Shown: one piece after another, positions 11,231 through 22,319 of the stretch | How the letters are laid out: each line of letters starts with the position of its first letter | Position numbering within the stretch: position 1 is the first letter of the stretch | NCBI RefSeq assembly: GCF_002994745.2 | Contig: NC_037090.1 | Coordinates: forward strand, 10,227,501 to 10,291,500 | DNA length: 64,000 bases | Source: Rosa chinensis | Taxonomy: Eukaryota > Streptophyta > Magnoliopsida > Rosales > Rosaceae | Reading direction: 5' to 3' | Notes under the pieces: model-generated | Seen by the model: only the letters and a program-made list of their open reading frames with translations | What the model was told of the DNA's origin: nothing | The model's database searches: none | Position numbers and translations under genes: made by a program

Positions 11231-11931
11231 GTATGGAAGGCCCAATTGTTGAGGAGATCAAGTCTTCAAGGGAGAATCCTGGAAGAAAATTATTCAACAA
11301 ACAATCTCTAATATTTGACATCAAATTTTGGAAGGAAGTAGGATCTCTTTAATTGCTTTTTGGTATAAAAAATGGTGGCAAAATGTGTTATTTCTCTGAG
11401 GTGAGACCTGATTTAGATAAAGCTCTCCCTAAAAAGTGTTTTGCAGAAGCGGATGATCGAACGATGTACCTCTTTAAATATTCAGCTCACATTTGCCCAA
11501 CTTGCAGACATAATCAGTTTCCACTAGACCAAACCCTTTGGGTTAGGATCTTTTAACTTGGAGGCTAGGAAATTTTGATTGGTGACCTATCACATTAATG
11601 TAAGTGGAGTGAAGTTCTATTTTACTCGCTATGATGAATTGAGATTTCAAATGAACATGTATATTTTGACTTGGTTTTGTAATATTAAAATGTACCTAGA
11701 ATGATAGTATAATAATAGCTAAACCTTAAACTTGTCCTAAAATTAAACCTTATTCGGACAACTTAGAAACAAAAGGGAAAGAACAAAAAACCCTATTCAT
11801 AGAACTTAAAAACAGTAGGGAACGAACGGTTGACAAGTAGCTTCATCCCGGAAATGAACCCCGAGAGTTTACCCAAATGAAAATAGGTACTATTTTGTTC
11901 GATTTATGAAGTTCCATTTCTAGAATTCTAG
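11231..11931. other. Intergenic between the Pack-MULE and the SIRE element
   Basis: No supported gene. A 67-codon ORF at 11353-11556 has a C-x2-C pair but no recognisable family. The right end of this stretch is the original distal promoter side of the first Em gene, now 9.6 kb away because of the retrotransposon. Confidence 0.5.
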
Positions 11932-12849
11932 AATGATCATTCTGTTAGTATATGAATTATATGTTGGCATTCCCCATATACAAAACTTAAATATCAGGAT
12001 TGTTAGCTATCTTCAATCCTGAGGTCGTCAACTTTTGTGACAACTGCTAGTGCTCTGCTTCAAAGATTCTGCACGCCAGAAAAGTGTTTTTGGTGACAAT
12101 TGTGATTAAATGATAGTGCTGTGTACCATCATGTGGTTGATTTAATTAAGTCTCCATGTGGGTGATTTAATTAAATCATTGTGCTCTCTTTTCTTTTTAT
12201 CTTGCAGGCTGGAGTGCATTGACGGGTTGTACTTTGTGTGTTTAACAAAGTTCTTCTAAGAAGTCTGTGTGTATAAAAAGAATGCTTTGGCTCCATAAGT
12301 TTTTGTGTCTTTCGGTGGTGTAGGTCTGAGTTCAAAGTTCAAGAGAATAAGTTAGTCATGAGTATATTTCTTTCTTGATATTCTCTTGTATTAAACACCG
12401 ATGAGTTCAGTTGAGAAAATCAAATATGTTTGAGTTTTCAAGGCCGATGTCTTCAAGACAAGTGAAGCACATTTAGAAGCTGTAGACAAAATACTGAGAG
12501 GTAGTTCAACTGGCTAAAAGAGTTTAGCTAGAGATAACCGAGTCCAGAGTTATCCGAGAGGTTGTAAGTGTACCTTGTATTTTGTTTACCATTTTATAGT
12601 GTGTGCTTAAGCACTTGGCCTGAGGCCCGCAGTTGTTTACCTCACTTTGAGGGTTTTACTGCGTAAACATTTTCCTGTGTTCTTTACTTTTCTGTTATTT
12701 ATTCTTATGCTTGCATATGTTAAATGCTTTATACTGTTAGTTAGGGATAGATAGCCTTTTCCAATCCCTCAACAACGTCCAGGAAAATTGATTGCAAATA
12801 ATTGTGAATTGCCTATTCACCCCCCCTCTAGGCCATTCTAGTACTTTCA
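11932..12849 (+). repeat. 5' LTR of the SIRE element, lacking its first ~217-228 bp
   Basis: Matches 20600-21517 with one mismatch and no indel. Upstream of 11932 the homology to the 3' LTR stops, although the polypurine tract puts the true LTR start near 20383. The end reads '...ttctagtactttca', typical of SIRE LTRs. Confidence 0.85.
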
Positions 12850-12851
12850 CT

Positions 12852-12866
12852 TGGCATCAGAGCAGG
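12852..12866 (+). other. Primer-binding site
   Basis: 'tggcatcagagcagg' two bases after the 5' LTR. It is complementary to the 3' end of initiator tRNA-Met apart from one change from the usual tggtatcagagc. Confidence 0.85.
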
Positions 12867-12904
12867 TCACTAGTTCTCCTAGTGAGTTCCATAGGGTGTC
12901 TAGA

Positions 12905-15900
12905 ATGGATAGAGATAGAGAACGTTCTGGCTCTATAAACTGTCCACCTTTTTTTGATGGGAATGATTATTCTCAGTGGAAAATTATGATGCAAGCCTTC
13001 TTACATTCACAGGATGAACATATCTGGAATATTGTTGAATTTGGGTGGGAGGTTCCCACAAAGGAAACTAAGTCTAAAGAGAGTGAGAGTTCTGCTTCCG
13101 TAAAAGAACCTAAGTCTAGGCAAGATTGGTCTATAGCTGAAGTACGTGATTTTAACAATGATGTTAAAGCACGGCACAGCTTGTATACGGCTCTTTCTAT
13201 GAAAGAAAAGAAGCGTATTGGAACTTGTAAGACTGCGAAGAAGGCATGGGATCTTCTTCAAATGACTTATGAAGGAAACAAGAAAGTTAGGACTCAGAAA
13301 CTTCAGAAATTAATTTCTGAGTTTGAGACAATGACTATGGGAGATGATGAGTCCATTGATGATTTTCATTCTAGGCTTATAAATGTGACGAATGAGTGTG
13401 ATAGTCTTAGTGATCCTATTGCTGAGAATAGGATTGTAAAGAAATTCCTTAGGTCCTTACCCTTGAGTTTTCAAAATAAACAAACTGCCATTGAAGAAGT
13501 TCAGGATTTAGATACCTATACCTTAGATGAACTTCTTGGGAATCTTCAAACTTTTGAAATGAAAATCAGGCCAGATAAGAAAGTAAAAACCATTGCCTTG
13601 AATGCTGTTAGGAAAGTGGATGAAAAGCCAAAAGAGTTAGTAAAGGAAAAGGATAGTGACTCCGATTTTACTGCTGAAGACTTTGCTCTCTTAACCAAAC
13701 ATTACAAAAAGTTTTTAAGGTCTGGTAATTCGTTTCAAAATTCCAAGAACTTCTCTGGGTCTAGTTCTAGGAGAAATATGAGCGGTGACTATTCTTCTGA
13801 AAAAGACACTAAAGCTAGGTTTACCTATAAGAAACCTTCTGTTGATAAACCTAAGTGTTTTGAGTGTCAGGGTTTCGGACATCTTGCGGCAGATTGTGGA
13901 AATAAGAGATTCAAGGCTCGTTCAAATAAGGCTATGAACACAACCTGGAGTGATTCTGAGTCTGACACTCAATCTGAGTGTGGTGAAGACAACGTTGCCT
14001 TAACTGCTGCTCTTCATCCTTCATCCTCATGTGAGTACGAAGAAAAGGATCTTGATGATGAAGAAACAAATGATCAAGCCATGGCTGACAAATACCAAGA
14101 AATGTGTAGAGCCTCGACCAAAATGTTGAAGCTAAATCAATCTTTGAGTGAAAAACTTTGTCTGGTAGAACAAGAAAAGGAGGGGATTGCTAAGCACTTG
14201 CAATCCTGCACAAAAAACTGGGAGATCGAGAAGTCAGTGTATGTTGGGCGTATAAAGAGCTTACAAGATAATTTGGATACCCAAATTAGTCTTGTTAACT
14301 CCTTGTCTTCTGAAAAACTGAGCTTAGAATTTTCTTTGAAAGAATCTCAAGAAAATTTTTTAAAGTTTTCAATAAGTTCTTACAAAGTTTCAAAAATGAT
14401 AGGCATTGGAAAAGTTGGAGGGGACAAGAAGGGAATAGGATTCTCTTACAGCACTTCTTTTAAGGACTCAAAACTCATCAGGTTTGTGAAAGAAAAAATG
14501 ACTCCTAAGAATGAATTTCCTCCTCCTTTTAAAAGGTTTGTTCCCGTATGTCACTACTGTGGTATGCTTGGTCACATTAGACCCAGGTGTAATCGTCTCA
14601 AGAAACACTCCCAAGTATCCAGTGTGTCTAAAAGGTCAGTTCAAAACATGTTCTTGCATAACAAATTGAAAGAACATCTGAAAGAAGTTAACAGGATTAC
14701 AAAGCTGGTTTCAATCCCAAGGTCTTCAACTCCAAAATTAAAACAAGTCTGGGTAGAAAAAGGTTCACACTCTTGTCATGTTGCTTCTGTAAATATTCCT
14801 TCCTCTGATTTATCTGTGTTTGATAATACTTGTTTGCATCAAAATAATTCAAATTTTATTGAAGCAACTTGTCTTGTCGCCTTAACTGTGTTAGCAGCAA
14901 GAAGGGCTGATACTTGGTACATTGATAGTGGCTGTTCTAGACATATGACAGGTGACAAGAGCTGGTTCACGTCTTTCTCAGACGAGTTCACATGTGGATC
15001 TGTTACTTTTGGAGATGGAAGGAAAGCAAAGGTAATTGGTAAAGGGAGTGTTTGCACACCAGGTATCCCCAACTTACAGAATGTTTTATATGTGGAAGGG
15101 TTGCATTCAAATCTGATCAGTGTGAGTCAAATGTGTGATGATTATGAAGGTGTTTATTTCAACAAAGATAACTGTGTTGTACTTGATAATGTTGGCAAAA
15201 GTATCATGGGAGGAAAGCGGTCCAAAGATAATTGTTTCTGCATTCATGCAAATGAAACTAACATGTCTCAGGTATGCATGAAGGTCAAAACCACAAGTGA
15301 TATTTTGGAACTTTGGCACCAACGGTTGGGGCACATCAACTTTCAAGATCTTGTGAAGTTGTCTAGCAAGGAAGGCGTACGTGGCTTACCAAAATTAAGT
15401 GGACAAACAGATATTGTCTGTGAAAGTTGCAAGCTTGGTAAACAAACAAGGAGTTCACACCGTGTAATCAATGAAATCACAACCTCCCAACCCTTGGATC
15501 TAATGCACATGGATTTAGTTGGACCCATTCAGAAAGAAAGTATAGGAGGTAAGAAGTATATACTTGTCCTTGTTGATGATTTTACACGATTCACATGGGT
15601 AAACTTTTTGAGAGAAAAATCTGATGCTTTCTCTAGTTTTAAAGGGCTATGCAAAAGGATTTTAAATGAGAAAAGCTCTTTGAATACTAGCATTGTTAGG
15701 ATTAGAACAGATCATGGAACTGAATTTCAAAATTCATCTTTTGATAATTTTTGTGATGAACATGGAATTATGCATGAATATTCTGCTCCTATCACACCTC
15801 AACAAAATGGTATTGTTGAAAGGAAGAACAAGGTTTTGATTGAAATGGCAAGAGTATTACTGAATGGTTCTGGAATTGCTCACATTTTCTGGGCAGAAGC

Positions 15901-18031
15901 TGTCAACACAGCATGTTACACCACAAACCGTGTTTTTCTTCCATCAGGTACTGAGAAAACCCCTTATGAACTATGGAAAGGTAAGAAACCCAATGTAAGT
16001 CATCTGAAAACCTTTGGTAGTCCTTGTTTTATTTTTCGTGATAGAGAATATCTTGCAAAGTTTGATGCTCGTAGTGATAATGGAATTTTCCTTGGATATT
16101 CTTCAAATAGTCGAGCTTATAGAGTGTACAACAAGAGAACAAAATCTGTTCTTGAAACGATCAATGTAACTATTGATGACTCTGTTGCTCACTCTGTGCC
16201 TTTCTTTGCAGATGATGATTACTCTCCTCTTAACAATAATCAAGGACAATCTGAGTGTGAAAGTGACCAAGAGCCAAATAAAATCAATGAGGAATTATTT
16301 GGTGCTTCTTCAGTACATAGACAAGGACATAAGCAAGTTCAAAAAGACCATTCTATTTCGGATATCATAGGTGGTCTGAACGATGGCTTAAAAACCAGAA
16401 GGCAAGTGTCAAATACGGTATGTGAATCTGCCTTAATCTGTTTCCTGGAAAATAATATTGATAGGATCCATGAAATCTCACATATTGGTTTCATTTCATT
16501 GATTGAGCCTAAAAATGTTAAAGAAGCCCTGTGTGATGATGATTGGATTAATGCAATGCATGATGAACTTAATCAGTTTAGTAGGAATGATGTGTGGCTT
16601 CTTGTTCCTAGACCTAAAAATTGCAATGTTATTGGAACTAAATGGATCTTTAAAAATAAGACTGATGAGAAAGGTTTTGTCACTAGAAATAAAGCTAGAC
16701 TTGTAGCTCAAGGATATGCTCAAGTAGAAGGTCTAGATTTTGATGAAACTTTTGCCCCGGTTGCAAGACTAGAATCAATTCGACTCTTGCTTGCTGTTGC
16801 TTGTCACCTTAGGTTTAAAGTCTATCAAATGGACGTTAAGAGTGCCTTTTTGAATGGTGTTCTACATGAACATGTTTATGTAGAACAGCCACAGGGATTC
16901 ACAGACCCTCACAATCCTGATCATGTTTACAAACTAAAGAAAGCTTTGTATGGATTGAAACAAGCCCCTAGGGCTTGGTATGAGCGTCTGTCTGCTCACT
17001 TACTGAGCAAAGGTTATGAGCGTGGGGCAGTGGATAAAACTCTTTTTGTTAAGAGATTTCACAAGCACATATTGATCGCCCAAGTATATGTGGATGACAT
17101 CATATTTGGGTCTACCTCTGTAACTCTTGTGAAAGAGTTCACTACGGCGATGGAAAGTGAGTTTGAAATGAGCATGTGTGGTGAATTGAATTATTTTCTG
17201 GGTTTGCAAGTTCAACAACTACAAGAAGGTATGTTTCTGTCACAATCCAAGTATGCAAAAAACTTGGTGAAAAAGTTTGGGATGGAAACAGCAACTGCAA
17301 TCCCCACACCCATGAGCACGAGCATAAAAATAAGTGAGGATATTGCTGGAAAAAGTGTTGATCAAACACTATACAGAAGCATGATAGGGAGTCTACTATA
17401 TCTTACTGCAAGTAGACCAGACATTTCGTTCAGTGTTGGTGTGTGCGCACGTCATCAAGCAAATCCCAAATTATCTCATCTTGAGGCAGTTAAGCGCATC
17501 ATCAGATATGTCTCAGGTACGTCCGAGTTTGGTATTTTTTATACTTTTGAGACTAACGTGGAAGTTGCAGGTTACTCGGACTCAGATTGGGCAGGAAACT
17601 TGGATGATCGACGTAGCACTTTCGGTGGGTGTTTCTTTGTTGGAAACAACCTGGTATCATGGCATAGCAAGAAGCAGAATTGCATTTCTCTATCCACTGC
17701 TGAAGCGGAATATGTTGCAGCTGGAAGTTGCTGTACACAGATGTTATGGATGAAACAAATGCTCATGGATTATGGTTTCAATCAAGGTAAGCTTGCCATT
17801 TTTTGTGACAATTCAAGTGCTATTAATATATCAAAGAATCCTGTCCAACATTCTCGTACTAAACACATTGATATTAGATATCATTTCATTCGCGATTTAG
17901 TTGAAAAAGACATACTTGAACTTGACTTTGTGCCCACTGAACATCAGTTAGCTGATTTGCTTACTAAACCCCTTGATCACACTCGTTTCGAATCACTTCG
18001 TAAAGCTATTGGGGTCTGTGCTAAACTTTGA
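12905..18031 (+). CDS. Copia gag-pol polyprotein, intact
   Basis: 1708 codons from the ATG at 12905. The frame is open further upstream through the primer-binding site, but no ATG lies there. Domains by residue from this ATG: gag with '[13 protein letters not shown]' (about 11-23); CCHC knuckle '[14 protein letters not shown]' (about 317); coiled-coil-like segment (about 385-480); second knuckle '[14 protein letters not shown]' (about 548); aspartic protease '[12 protein letters not shown]' (about 670); GAG-pre-integrase 'LWHQRLGH' with C-x2-C (about 802); integrase core with D in 'HMDLVGP', D in 'RTDHGTEF' and E in 'NGIVERKN' (about 868-971); reverse transcriptase with 'TKWIFKNK' and 'YVDDIIFG' (about 1230-1400); RNase H with 'SDSDWAG', 'STAEAEYVA' and '[11 protein letters not shown]' (about 1556-1695). 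No stop or missing catalytic residue was seen, so it may be autonomous. Confidence 0.95.
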   Translation: MDRDRERSGSINCPPFFDGNDYSQWKIMMQAFLHSQDEHIWNIVEFGWEVPTKETKSKESESSASVKEPKSRQDWSIAEVRDFNNDVKARHSLYTALSMKEKKRIGTCKTAKKAWDLLQMTYEGNKKVRTQKLQKLISEFETMTMGDDESIDDFHSRLINVTNECDSLSDPIAENRIVKKFLRSLPLSFQNKQTAIEEVQDLDTYTLDELLGNLQTFEMKIRPDKKVKTIALNAVRKVDEKPKELVKEKDSDSDFTAEDFALLTKHYKKFLRSGNSFQNSKNFSGSSSRRNMSGDYSSEKDTKARFTYKKPSVDKPKCFECQGFGHLAADCGNKRFKARSNKAMNTTWSDSESDTQSECGEDNVALTAALHPSSSCEYEEKDLDDEETNDQAMADKYQEMCRASTKMLKLNQSLSEKLCLVEQEKEGIAKHLQSCTKNWEIEKSVYVGRIKSLQDNLDTQISLVNSLSSEKLSLEFSLKESQENFLKFSISSYKVSKMIGIGKVGGDKKGIGFSYSTSFKDSKLIRFVKEKMTPKNEFPPPFKRFVPVCHYCGMLGHIRPRCNRLKKHSQVSSVSKRSVQNMFLHNKLKEHLKEVNRITKLVSIPRSSTPKLKQVWVEKGSHSCHVASVNIPSSDLSVFDNTCLHQNNSNFIEATCLVALTVLAARRADTWYIDSGCSRHMTGDKSWFTSFSDEFTCGSVTFGDGRKAKVIGKGSVCTPGIPNLQNVLYVEGLHSNLISVSQMCDDYEGVYFNKDNCVVLDNVGKSIMGGKRSKDNCFCIHANETNMSQVCMKVKTTSDILELWHQRLGHINFQDLVKLSSKEGVRGLPKLSGQTDIVCESCKLGKQTRSSHRVINEITTSQPLDLMHMDLVGPIQKESIGGKKYILVLVDDFTRFTWVNFLREKSDAFSSFKGLCKRILNEKSSLNTSIVRIRTDHGTEFQNSSFDNFCDEHGIMHEYSAPITPQQNGIVERKNKVLIEMARVLLNGSGIAHIFWAEAVNTACYTTNRVFLPSGTEKTPYELWKGKKPNVSHLKTFGSPCFIFRDREYLAKFDARSDNGIFLGYSSNSRAYRVYNKRTKSVLETINVTIDDSVAHSVPFFADDDYSPLNNNQGQSECESDQEPNKINEELFGASSVHRQGHKQVQKDHSISDIIGGLNDGLKTRRQVSNTVCESALICFLENNIDRIHEISHIGFISLIEPKNVKEALCDDDWINAMHDELNQFSRNDVWLLVPRPKNCNVIGTKWIFKNKTDEKGFVTRNKARLVAQGYAQVEGLDFDETFAPVARLESIRLLLAVACHLRFKVYQMDVKSAFLNGVLHEHVYVEQPQGFTDPHNPDHVYKLKKALYGLKQAPRAWYERLSAHLLSKGYERGAVDKTLFVKRFHKHILIAQVYVDDIIFGSTSVTLVKEFTTAMESEFEMSMCGELNYFLGLQVQQLQEGMFLSQSKYAKNLVKKFGMETATAIPTPMSTSIKISEDIAGKSVDQTLYRSMIGSLLYLTASRPDISFSVGVCARHQANPKLSHLEAVKRIIRYVSGTSEFGIFYTFETNVEVAGYSDSDWAGNLDDRRSTFGGCFFVGNNLVSWHSKKQNCISLSTAEAEYVAAGSCCTQMLWMKQMLMDYGFNQGKLAIFCDNSSAINISKNPVQHSRTKHIDIRYHFIRDLVEKDILELDFVPTEHQLADLLTKPLDHTRFESLRKAIGVCAKL

Positions 18032-19252
18032 TTACATATGCATCATGCTTGTGTGTTTTACTTAGTTTGTATCGATGCATGGTTTGTCCAGGAATTTTTA
18101 GTTCTTAATTCTAGTGAATGGATTGCATGCCTGTCTGCAATCCCTGTGATGGTCATGAGGAATTTGAAATCTAGCTAAAGCATATGATTCCTGATTTCAT
18201 GCTTACTGGTAAAACAATGTTAAGTGGTGCGACCTTGTTACCTAGCCAACCTGGGAGTCTAGTATGATTCAAGGTCTGTGTTTCACTCTTATTACTTGAT
18301 CTACTCACATGCACACTTGAATCTCTTGTGAGGATTACATCTTGTCAAAAGGTTGTCTGGACTTGAGGTTTAAAATTTCTAAAGTTCATTATTTTAGTGT
18401 GCATTTTCTTGGCCCTTCCATATTCACATGAAAGAAATATTCTCTTGAAGGAGTTTGGCCAGGCTATTCCCAAAGTAAACAGGTCTCGGTCGTGACGAAC
18501 GATATGAGATTTTGGGATAGAAACAGGAATGGTTTGGTCCCCCGGTGGTTGTTGATATTATAACTTGTGACTCGAGTTGATAAGTCCTTGGAGTATCCTT
18601 GTTATACTTAGTGCCTTAAGACCACCTGGTCTGAGAGTCACTGGCGTAAAACTCGCTACATGGGTCATTAAGTTTGTGCTCTTATTAAAAAAAAAAAAAA
18701 AAAAATTGTTATAGTTGAATCCTTGCACATGAACTTGTTCTCATTTATGACCTCAGTTCGGCTACTTCGATTGGATTACAACCCCACATTGATTCTTGTT
18801 CACTATTCATTCAAGATAAGTGAGCACCTATTTTGTTCATGTCTACTTTCCCTAAGTTGGCTGGCTACTCATGGTACTCATCTTTCTTGTATCTAACGCT
18901 GTAAGTGAGTAAATTGTTAAAATCTTTGCTTCTGCATGTTTCATTGATACTCACTGACCTTCTTCAGGGATTTGGTCTTGGCTCGTTGCCTACTTCACTT
19001 TCAAGTTCTTTTTTATTCCTTCTAGCTCAGTTTGAGGGGGAGTTGTCTCAGTATATAGCAGTTTGAGGGGGAGTTGTTGTGTTTATTGTTATTATTATTA
19101 TTTTGGTGTTGTTGTTGTTTTAAAAGAAAAAAAAAAATTTACTTTAAAATAACATCTTTCTCTTTTTAGGGTTTGTCTTGTTTCTTTTCTCTTTCAACAC
19201 GCCGTTTTCACCTCTTTTGTCCCAAGTCCTTCTCGTCTTTTTGTCCACCACC
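18032..19252 (+). other. Post-pol spacer of the SIRE element
   Basis: Non-coding stretch between pol and the third ORF. It contains 'cagtttgagggggagttgt' twice (about 19028 and 19060), which resembles internal polypurine tracts, and an A-tract near 18687. Duplicated purine tracts before the extra ORF are common in this lineage. The third ORF could be expressed from a spliced or internal RNA; no evidence is visible either way. Confidence 0.6.
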
Positions 19253-20344
19253 ATGGCCCGCACTCGAGGTGGCAAATCTCGACAGTCTTCCTCTGACCGG
19301 TTTGGTATGACTCCACCACTGGCACCAACAAGGGCCTCCTCTCGCCTGGCAAACCTTCGGACCTCCAATACTCCTCCAGCGCCCTCTCCTTCACGATCGC
19401 ACCTCTCATCACTGCCTCCTTCTGCGTCCTCCTTGTCCGGTTCCAGTTCGGATTCAGCATTTGCTCCACCTCCTCCATCTCCTCGCAAGGACGCCATTCT
19501 CACTGCTGCTCCATTCCTTGCCAATCCTGATCTTAACACACTGATCCATGCCTTATATCGCAGCACTCCACGGATCAGTCCTCCATATCTTTCAAGCGGG
19601 CAAATGGATGAATGGGTTCGGCTCCTTGGTTACTTAGTTCGCAACATGCTTTATCCAACCTCGCAAACCAGCAAGATTTTCCCAAGTGAAGCTGCTATGA
19701 TACATGCATTAAATCTGCAGAGCCATTACCTTCCTCCTGAGCATTACATTTATACCTCTATCCGTCATGCTGCTGTTACACATCGTCATGCTTCTCGTGC
19801 TGCTCTTGTGTTCCCCTCCATCATCACTAGAATCTGTCATATTTTTGGTGCTTCTTTTATTCATGGAGATGATATTGGCATCCCACCTACTCCTGTGACA
19901 AACTCGACATTAGCTCGGAGTACCGGTCAGGCACTTGATGGAGGACTTCATATCGATACTGTGATCATGCTAAAAGTTTTTGAAGATCATGTTCTTGGTC
20001 TTCGAACCTTATTCCATGGAGTTACTTCACAGATTGATACACTGCTTACCCGCATTCATGGGCTTGAGCAGTTGTTTTTGCATTACATTCGTGATATGCA
20101 TCCACCGGCTGCTGATGAATCTCTTGCCTCTCCGCCGACGCCTCGCTCTGCTGCTGCTGCATCTCCTGACACTAATCATTGCTCTACTTCCACTATTCCT
20201 GACGAGCATGTTTGTGTGGAGGATACTGAGCCTGTTGAAAATGTTGTAGAAGATACTGCTGTTCTGTGTGATCCATTCTCCGTTGACATGGGAACCTATC
20301 ACTTTTCTCTCCCAACTGGTGTCCGTATTGAGTATATTGATTAG
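19253..20344 (+). CDS. Third ORF of the SIRE element (plant-transposon-protein-like domain)
   Basis: 363 codons from an ATG in the context 'ccaccatggc'; an upstream in-frame ATG at 19178 would add 25 hydrophobic residues. The N-terminus is Arg/Ser/Pro-rich ('MARTRGGKSRQSSSDRFGMT', then Ser/Pro runs to about residue 80). The middle (about 85-230) resembles the 'putative plant transposon protein' domain seen beside retroelement gag genes, with 'ALVFPSIITRICHIFGASF' as the most typical strand. Residues about 240-285 are heptad-like. It occupies the position where SIRE elements carry an envelope-like ORF, but no signal peptide or obvious membrane anchor is seen in the 363-residue form. Role unknown. 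Confidence 0.7.
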   Translation: MARTRGGKSRQSSSDRFGMTPPLAPTRASSRLANLRTSNTPPAPSPSRSHLSSLPPSASSLSGSSSDSAFAPPPPSPRKDAILTAAPFLANPDLNTLIHALYRSTPRISPPYLSSGQMDEWVRLLGYLVRNMLYPTSQTSKIFPSEAAMIHALNLQSHYLPPEHYIYTSIRHAAVTHRHASRAALVFPSIITRICHIFGASFIHGDDIGIPPTPVTNSTLARSTGQALDGGLHIDTVIMLKVFEDHVLGLRTLFHGVTSQIDTLLTRIHGLEQLFLHYIRDMHPPAADESLASPPTPRSAAAASPDTNHCSTSTIPDEHVCVEDTEPVENVVEDTAVLCDPFSVDMGTYHFSLPTGVRIEYID

Positions 20345-20365
20345 AACCCCCTTGCCATTCCTAGA

Positions 20366-20381
20366 CAAAAAGGGGGAGAAG
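20366..20381 (+). other. Polypurine tract
   Basis: 'aaaaagggggagaaga' 22 bp after the third ORF, directly before 'tgcttctgatg'. This is the expected plus-strand primer and fixes the start of the 3' LTR. Confidence 0.75.
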
Positions 20382-20382
20382 A

Positions 20383-21517
20383 TGCTTCTGATGTTTCTGG
20401 ATAGTTTCTGATGTTTTTGTGACTTTTGTTGGATGTTAACTGTTGACGTTCTTAAACTTTTGGTTATTTCATTTTCAGTTGCTTCTTACTTGGTATGTTG
20501 TTTTTGGTTGTTTCAGGAGCAATGGAAGTGTTTGATATGATGGAAAATAGATTCTGAGAGTCTAGGATTAGCAGAGCATAGTTTTGTATAGGAATGCCAA
20601 ATGATCATTCTGTTAGTATATGAATTATATGTTGGCATTCCCCATATACAAAACTTAAATATCAGGATTGTTAGCTATCTTCAATCCTGAGGTCGTCAAC
20701 TTTTGTGACAACTGCTAGTGCTCTGCTTCAAAGATTCTGCACGCCAGAAAAGTGTTTTTGGTGACAATTGTGATTAAATGATAGTGCTGTGTACCATCAT
20801 GTGGTTGATTTAATTAAGTCTCCATGTGGGTGATTTAATTAAATCATTGTGCTCTCTTTTCTTTTTATCTTGCAGGCTGGAGTGCATTGACGGGTTGTAC
20901 TTTGTGTGTTTAACAAAGTTCTTCTAAGAAGTCTGTGTGTATAAAAAGAATGCTTTGGCTCCATAAGTTTTTGTGTCTTTCGGTGGTGTAGGTCTGAGTT
21001 CAAAGTTCAAGAGAATAAGTTAGTCATGAGTATATTTCTTTCTTGATATTCTCTTGTATTAAACACCGATGAGTTCAGTTGAGAAAATCAAATATGTTTG
21101 AGTTTTCAAGGCCGATGTCTTCAAGACAAGTGAAGCACATTTAGAAGCTGTAGACAAAATACTGAGAGGTAGTTCAACTGGCTAAAAGAGTTTAGCTAGA
21201 GATAACCGAGTCCAGAGTTATCCGAGAGGTTGTAAGTGTACCTTGTATTTTGTTTACCATTTTATAGTGTGTGCTTAAGCACTTGGCCTGAGGCCCGCAG
21301 TTGTTTACCTCACTTTGAGGGTTTTACTGCGTAAACATTTTCCTGTGTTCTTTACTTTTCTGTTATTTATTCTTATGCTTGCATATGTTAAATGCTTTAT
21401 ACTGTTGGTTAGGGATAGATAGCCTTTTCCAATCCCTCAACAACGTCCAGGAAAATTGATTGCAAATAATTGTGAATTGCCTATTCACCCCCCCTCTAGG
21501 CCATTCTAGTACTTTCA
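20383..21517 (+). repeat. 3' LTR of the SIRE element
   Basis: About 1135 bp from 'tgcttctgatg' to 'tactttca'. Only its last 918 bp are present in the 5' copy. It is followed by cattc (TSD). Confidence 0.8.
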
Positions 21518-21522
21518 CATTC

Positions 21523-21840
21523 TTACGGTAAACAGTCACCATGCACAAAGGCATGGACTCGTGTCACTCCTACTGCATATCATCCACTGTTCAAAAGCAT
21601 CTGCGTGTCGTAAGTAGCATATCCCACTCTCTCTGTCAGCCGCGTTTTACCCTATTACCGTATTACGTGTCAGCTCCTCCTTTCTCTGCCTCTGCTACAC
21701 ACATTCGAAGCTCCTCCATATATAAGGAATTGAAGCATTCCTCCTGGTTCAATTCGTCGTCAACAGGAGTTAGAAAAGTGCATACAAAGTGTGTGTGAGA
21801 AAATAGTAGCAGAACAAAAGGAGTGAGATTTTAAGAAACC
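21523..21840 (+). promoter_or_regulatory. Promoter of Em-like gene 1
   Basis: Contains 'gcgtgtcg' (21603), 'cagccgcgttttaccc' (21637), an ABRE 'tacgtgtc' (21664-21671) and TATA box 'tatataa' (21719-21725). The same elements in the same order precede the other three Em copies. ABREs bind ABI5-type bZIP factors and drive seed and ABA expression in this family. The SIRE 3' LTR ends directly upstream, so any distal control DNA is now displaced. Confidence 0.8.
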
Positions 21841-22319
21841 ATGGCATCGGAACAGGAGAGAAGGAATCCGCAGAAAAGGGCAGAGCTGGAAGAAAAAGCA
21901 AGGCGGGGAGAGACTGTTGTTCCTGGTGGAACTGGTGGAAAGAGTCTTGAAGCTCAAGAACACCTTGCTGAAGGTATCTTTTAGTCTCTGCGGCTCTGTG
22001 CATGAGTGCTTAATTGTACTTTTTTTTTTCTGTTATATATATATATGTGTGTGTGTGCGCGCGCGCGCGCGCGAGCGCCCAAGTGCTTGTACATGTTATA
22101 TATGTTTGTTTACAATTTAGATTAATGCTGTGTGCACTTGAAAATGAACTAGGGCGACACAAGGGAGGCGAGACGAGGAGGGAGCAGATAGGTCATGAAG
22201 GGTATCATGAGATGGGCAAAAAGGGTGGTCTGAGCACCATAGAGAAGTCCGGTGGAGAGCGTGCTGCGGAGGAAGGCATTCCAATTGACGAGTCCAAGTA
22301 CAAAACTAAGAGTCGCTGA
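21841..22319 (+). CDS. Em-like group-1 LEA protein (copy 1)
   Basis: Exons 21841-21973 and 22153-22319, GT-AG, 99 aa. It opens [20 protein letters not shown], followed by '[20 protein letters not shown]', the conserved start of the LEA_5 (Em) family. Exon 2 carries one copy of the ~20-residue Em repeat ('[20 protein letters not shown]') and the C-terminal '[20 protein letters not shown]'. Em proteins are very hydrophilic, unstructured, and protect cells of drying seeds (family knowledge). The intron contains an alternating purine-pyrimidine tract. A recent retrotransposon now sits just upstream. Confidence 0.95.
22035..22076. repeat. Compound (AT)(GT)(GC) dinucleotide tract
   Basis: Tandem ta, then tg, then cg dinucleotides run together for about 40 bp within the intron of Em copy 1. 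Confidence 0.9.

Larger units (their letters stand above)
11932..21517 (+). mobile_element. Young SIRE-type Ty1/Copia LTR retrotransposon
   Basis: Order: partial 5' LTR (11932-12849), iMet primer-binding site (12852), uninterrupted gag-pol (12905-18031), a 1.2-kb spacer, a third ORF (19253-20344), polypurine tract (20366-20381) and 3' LTR (20383-21517). The part present in both LTRs (907 bp from 'tgttagtatatg' to 'tactttca') differs at one base by eye (12740 region, 'tgttag' versus 'tgttgg'), so insertion is recent. A CATTC duplication lies at 11938-11942 and 21518-21522. Two zinc knuckles in a long gag and an extra ORF after pol fit the SIRE/Maximus lineage. The element lies about 320 bp upstream of the first Em start codon. 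Confidence 0.93.

Noticed and set aside
11934..12849. LTR read as starting at 'tgatcattctg' with TG...CA ends
   Set aside because: The flanking 5-mers tagaa and cattc do not match, whereas cattc matches when the junction is set at tgttag; see the finding on the aberrant left end.
12851..12904. In-frame extension of gag-pol upstream of the first ATG
   Set aside because: It begins at a TTG inside the primer-binding site, so it is not a likely start.
19144..20368. Minus-strand ORFs opposite the third SIRE ORF
   Set aside because: Shadow frames of the sense ORF; no start context or domain.
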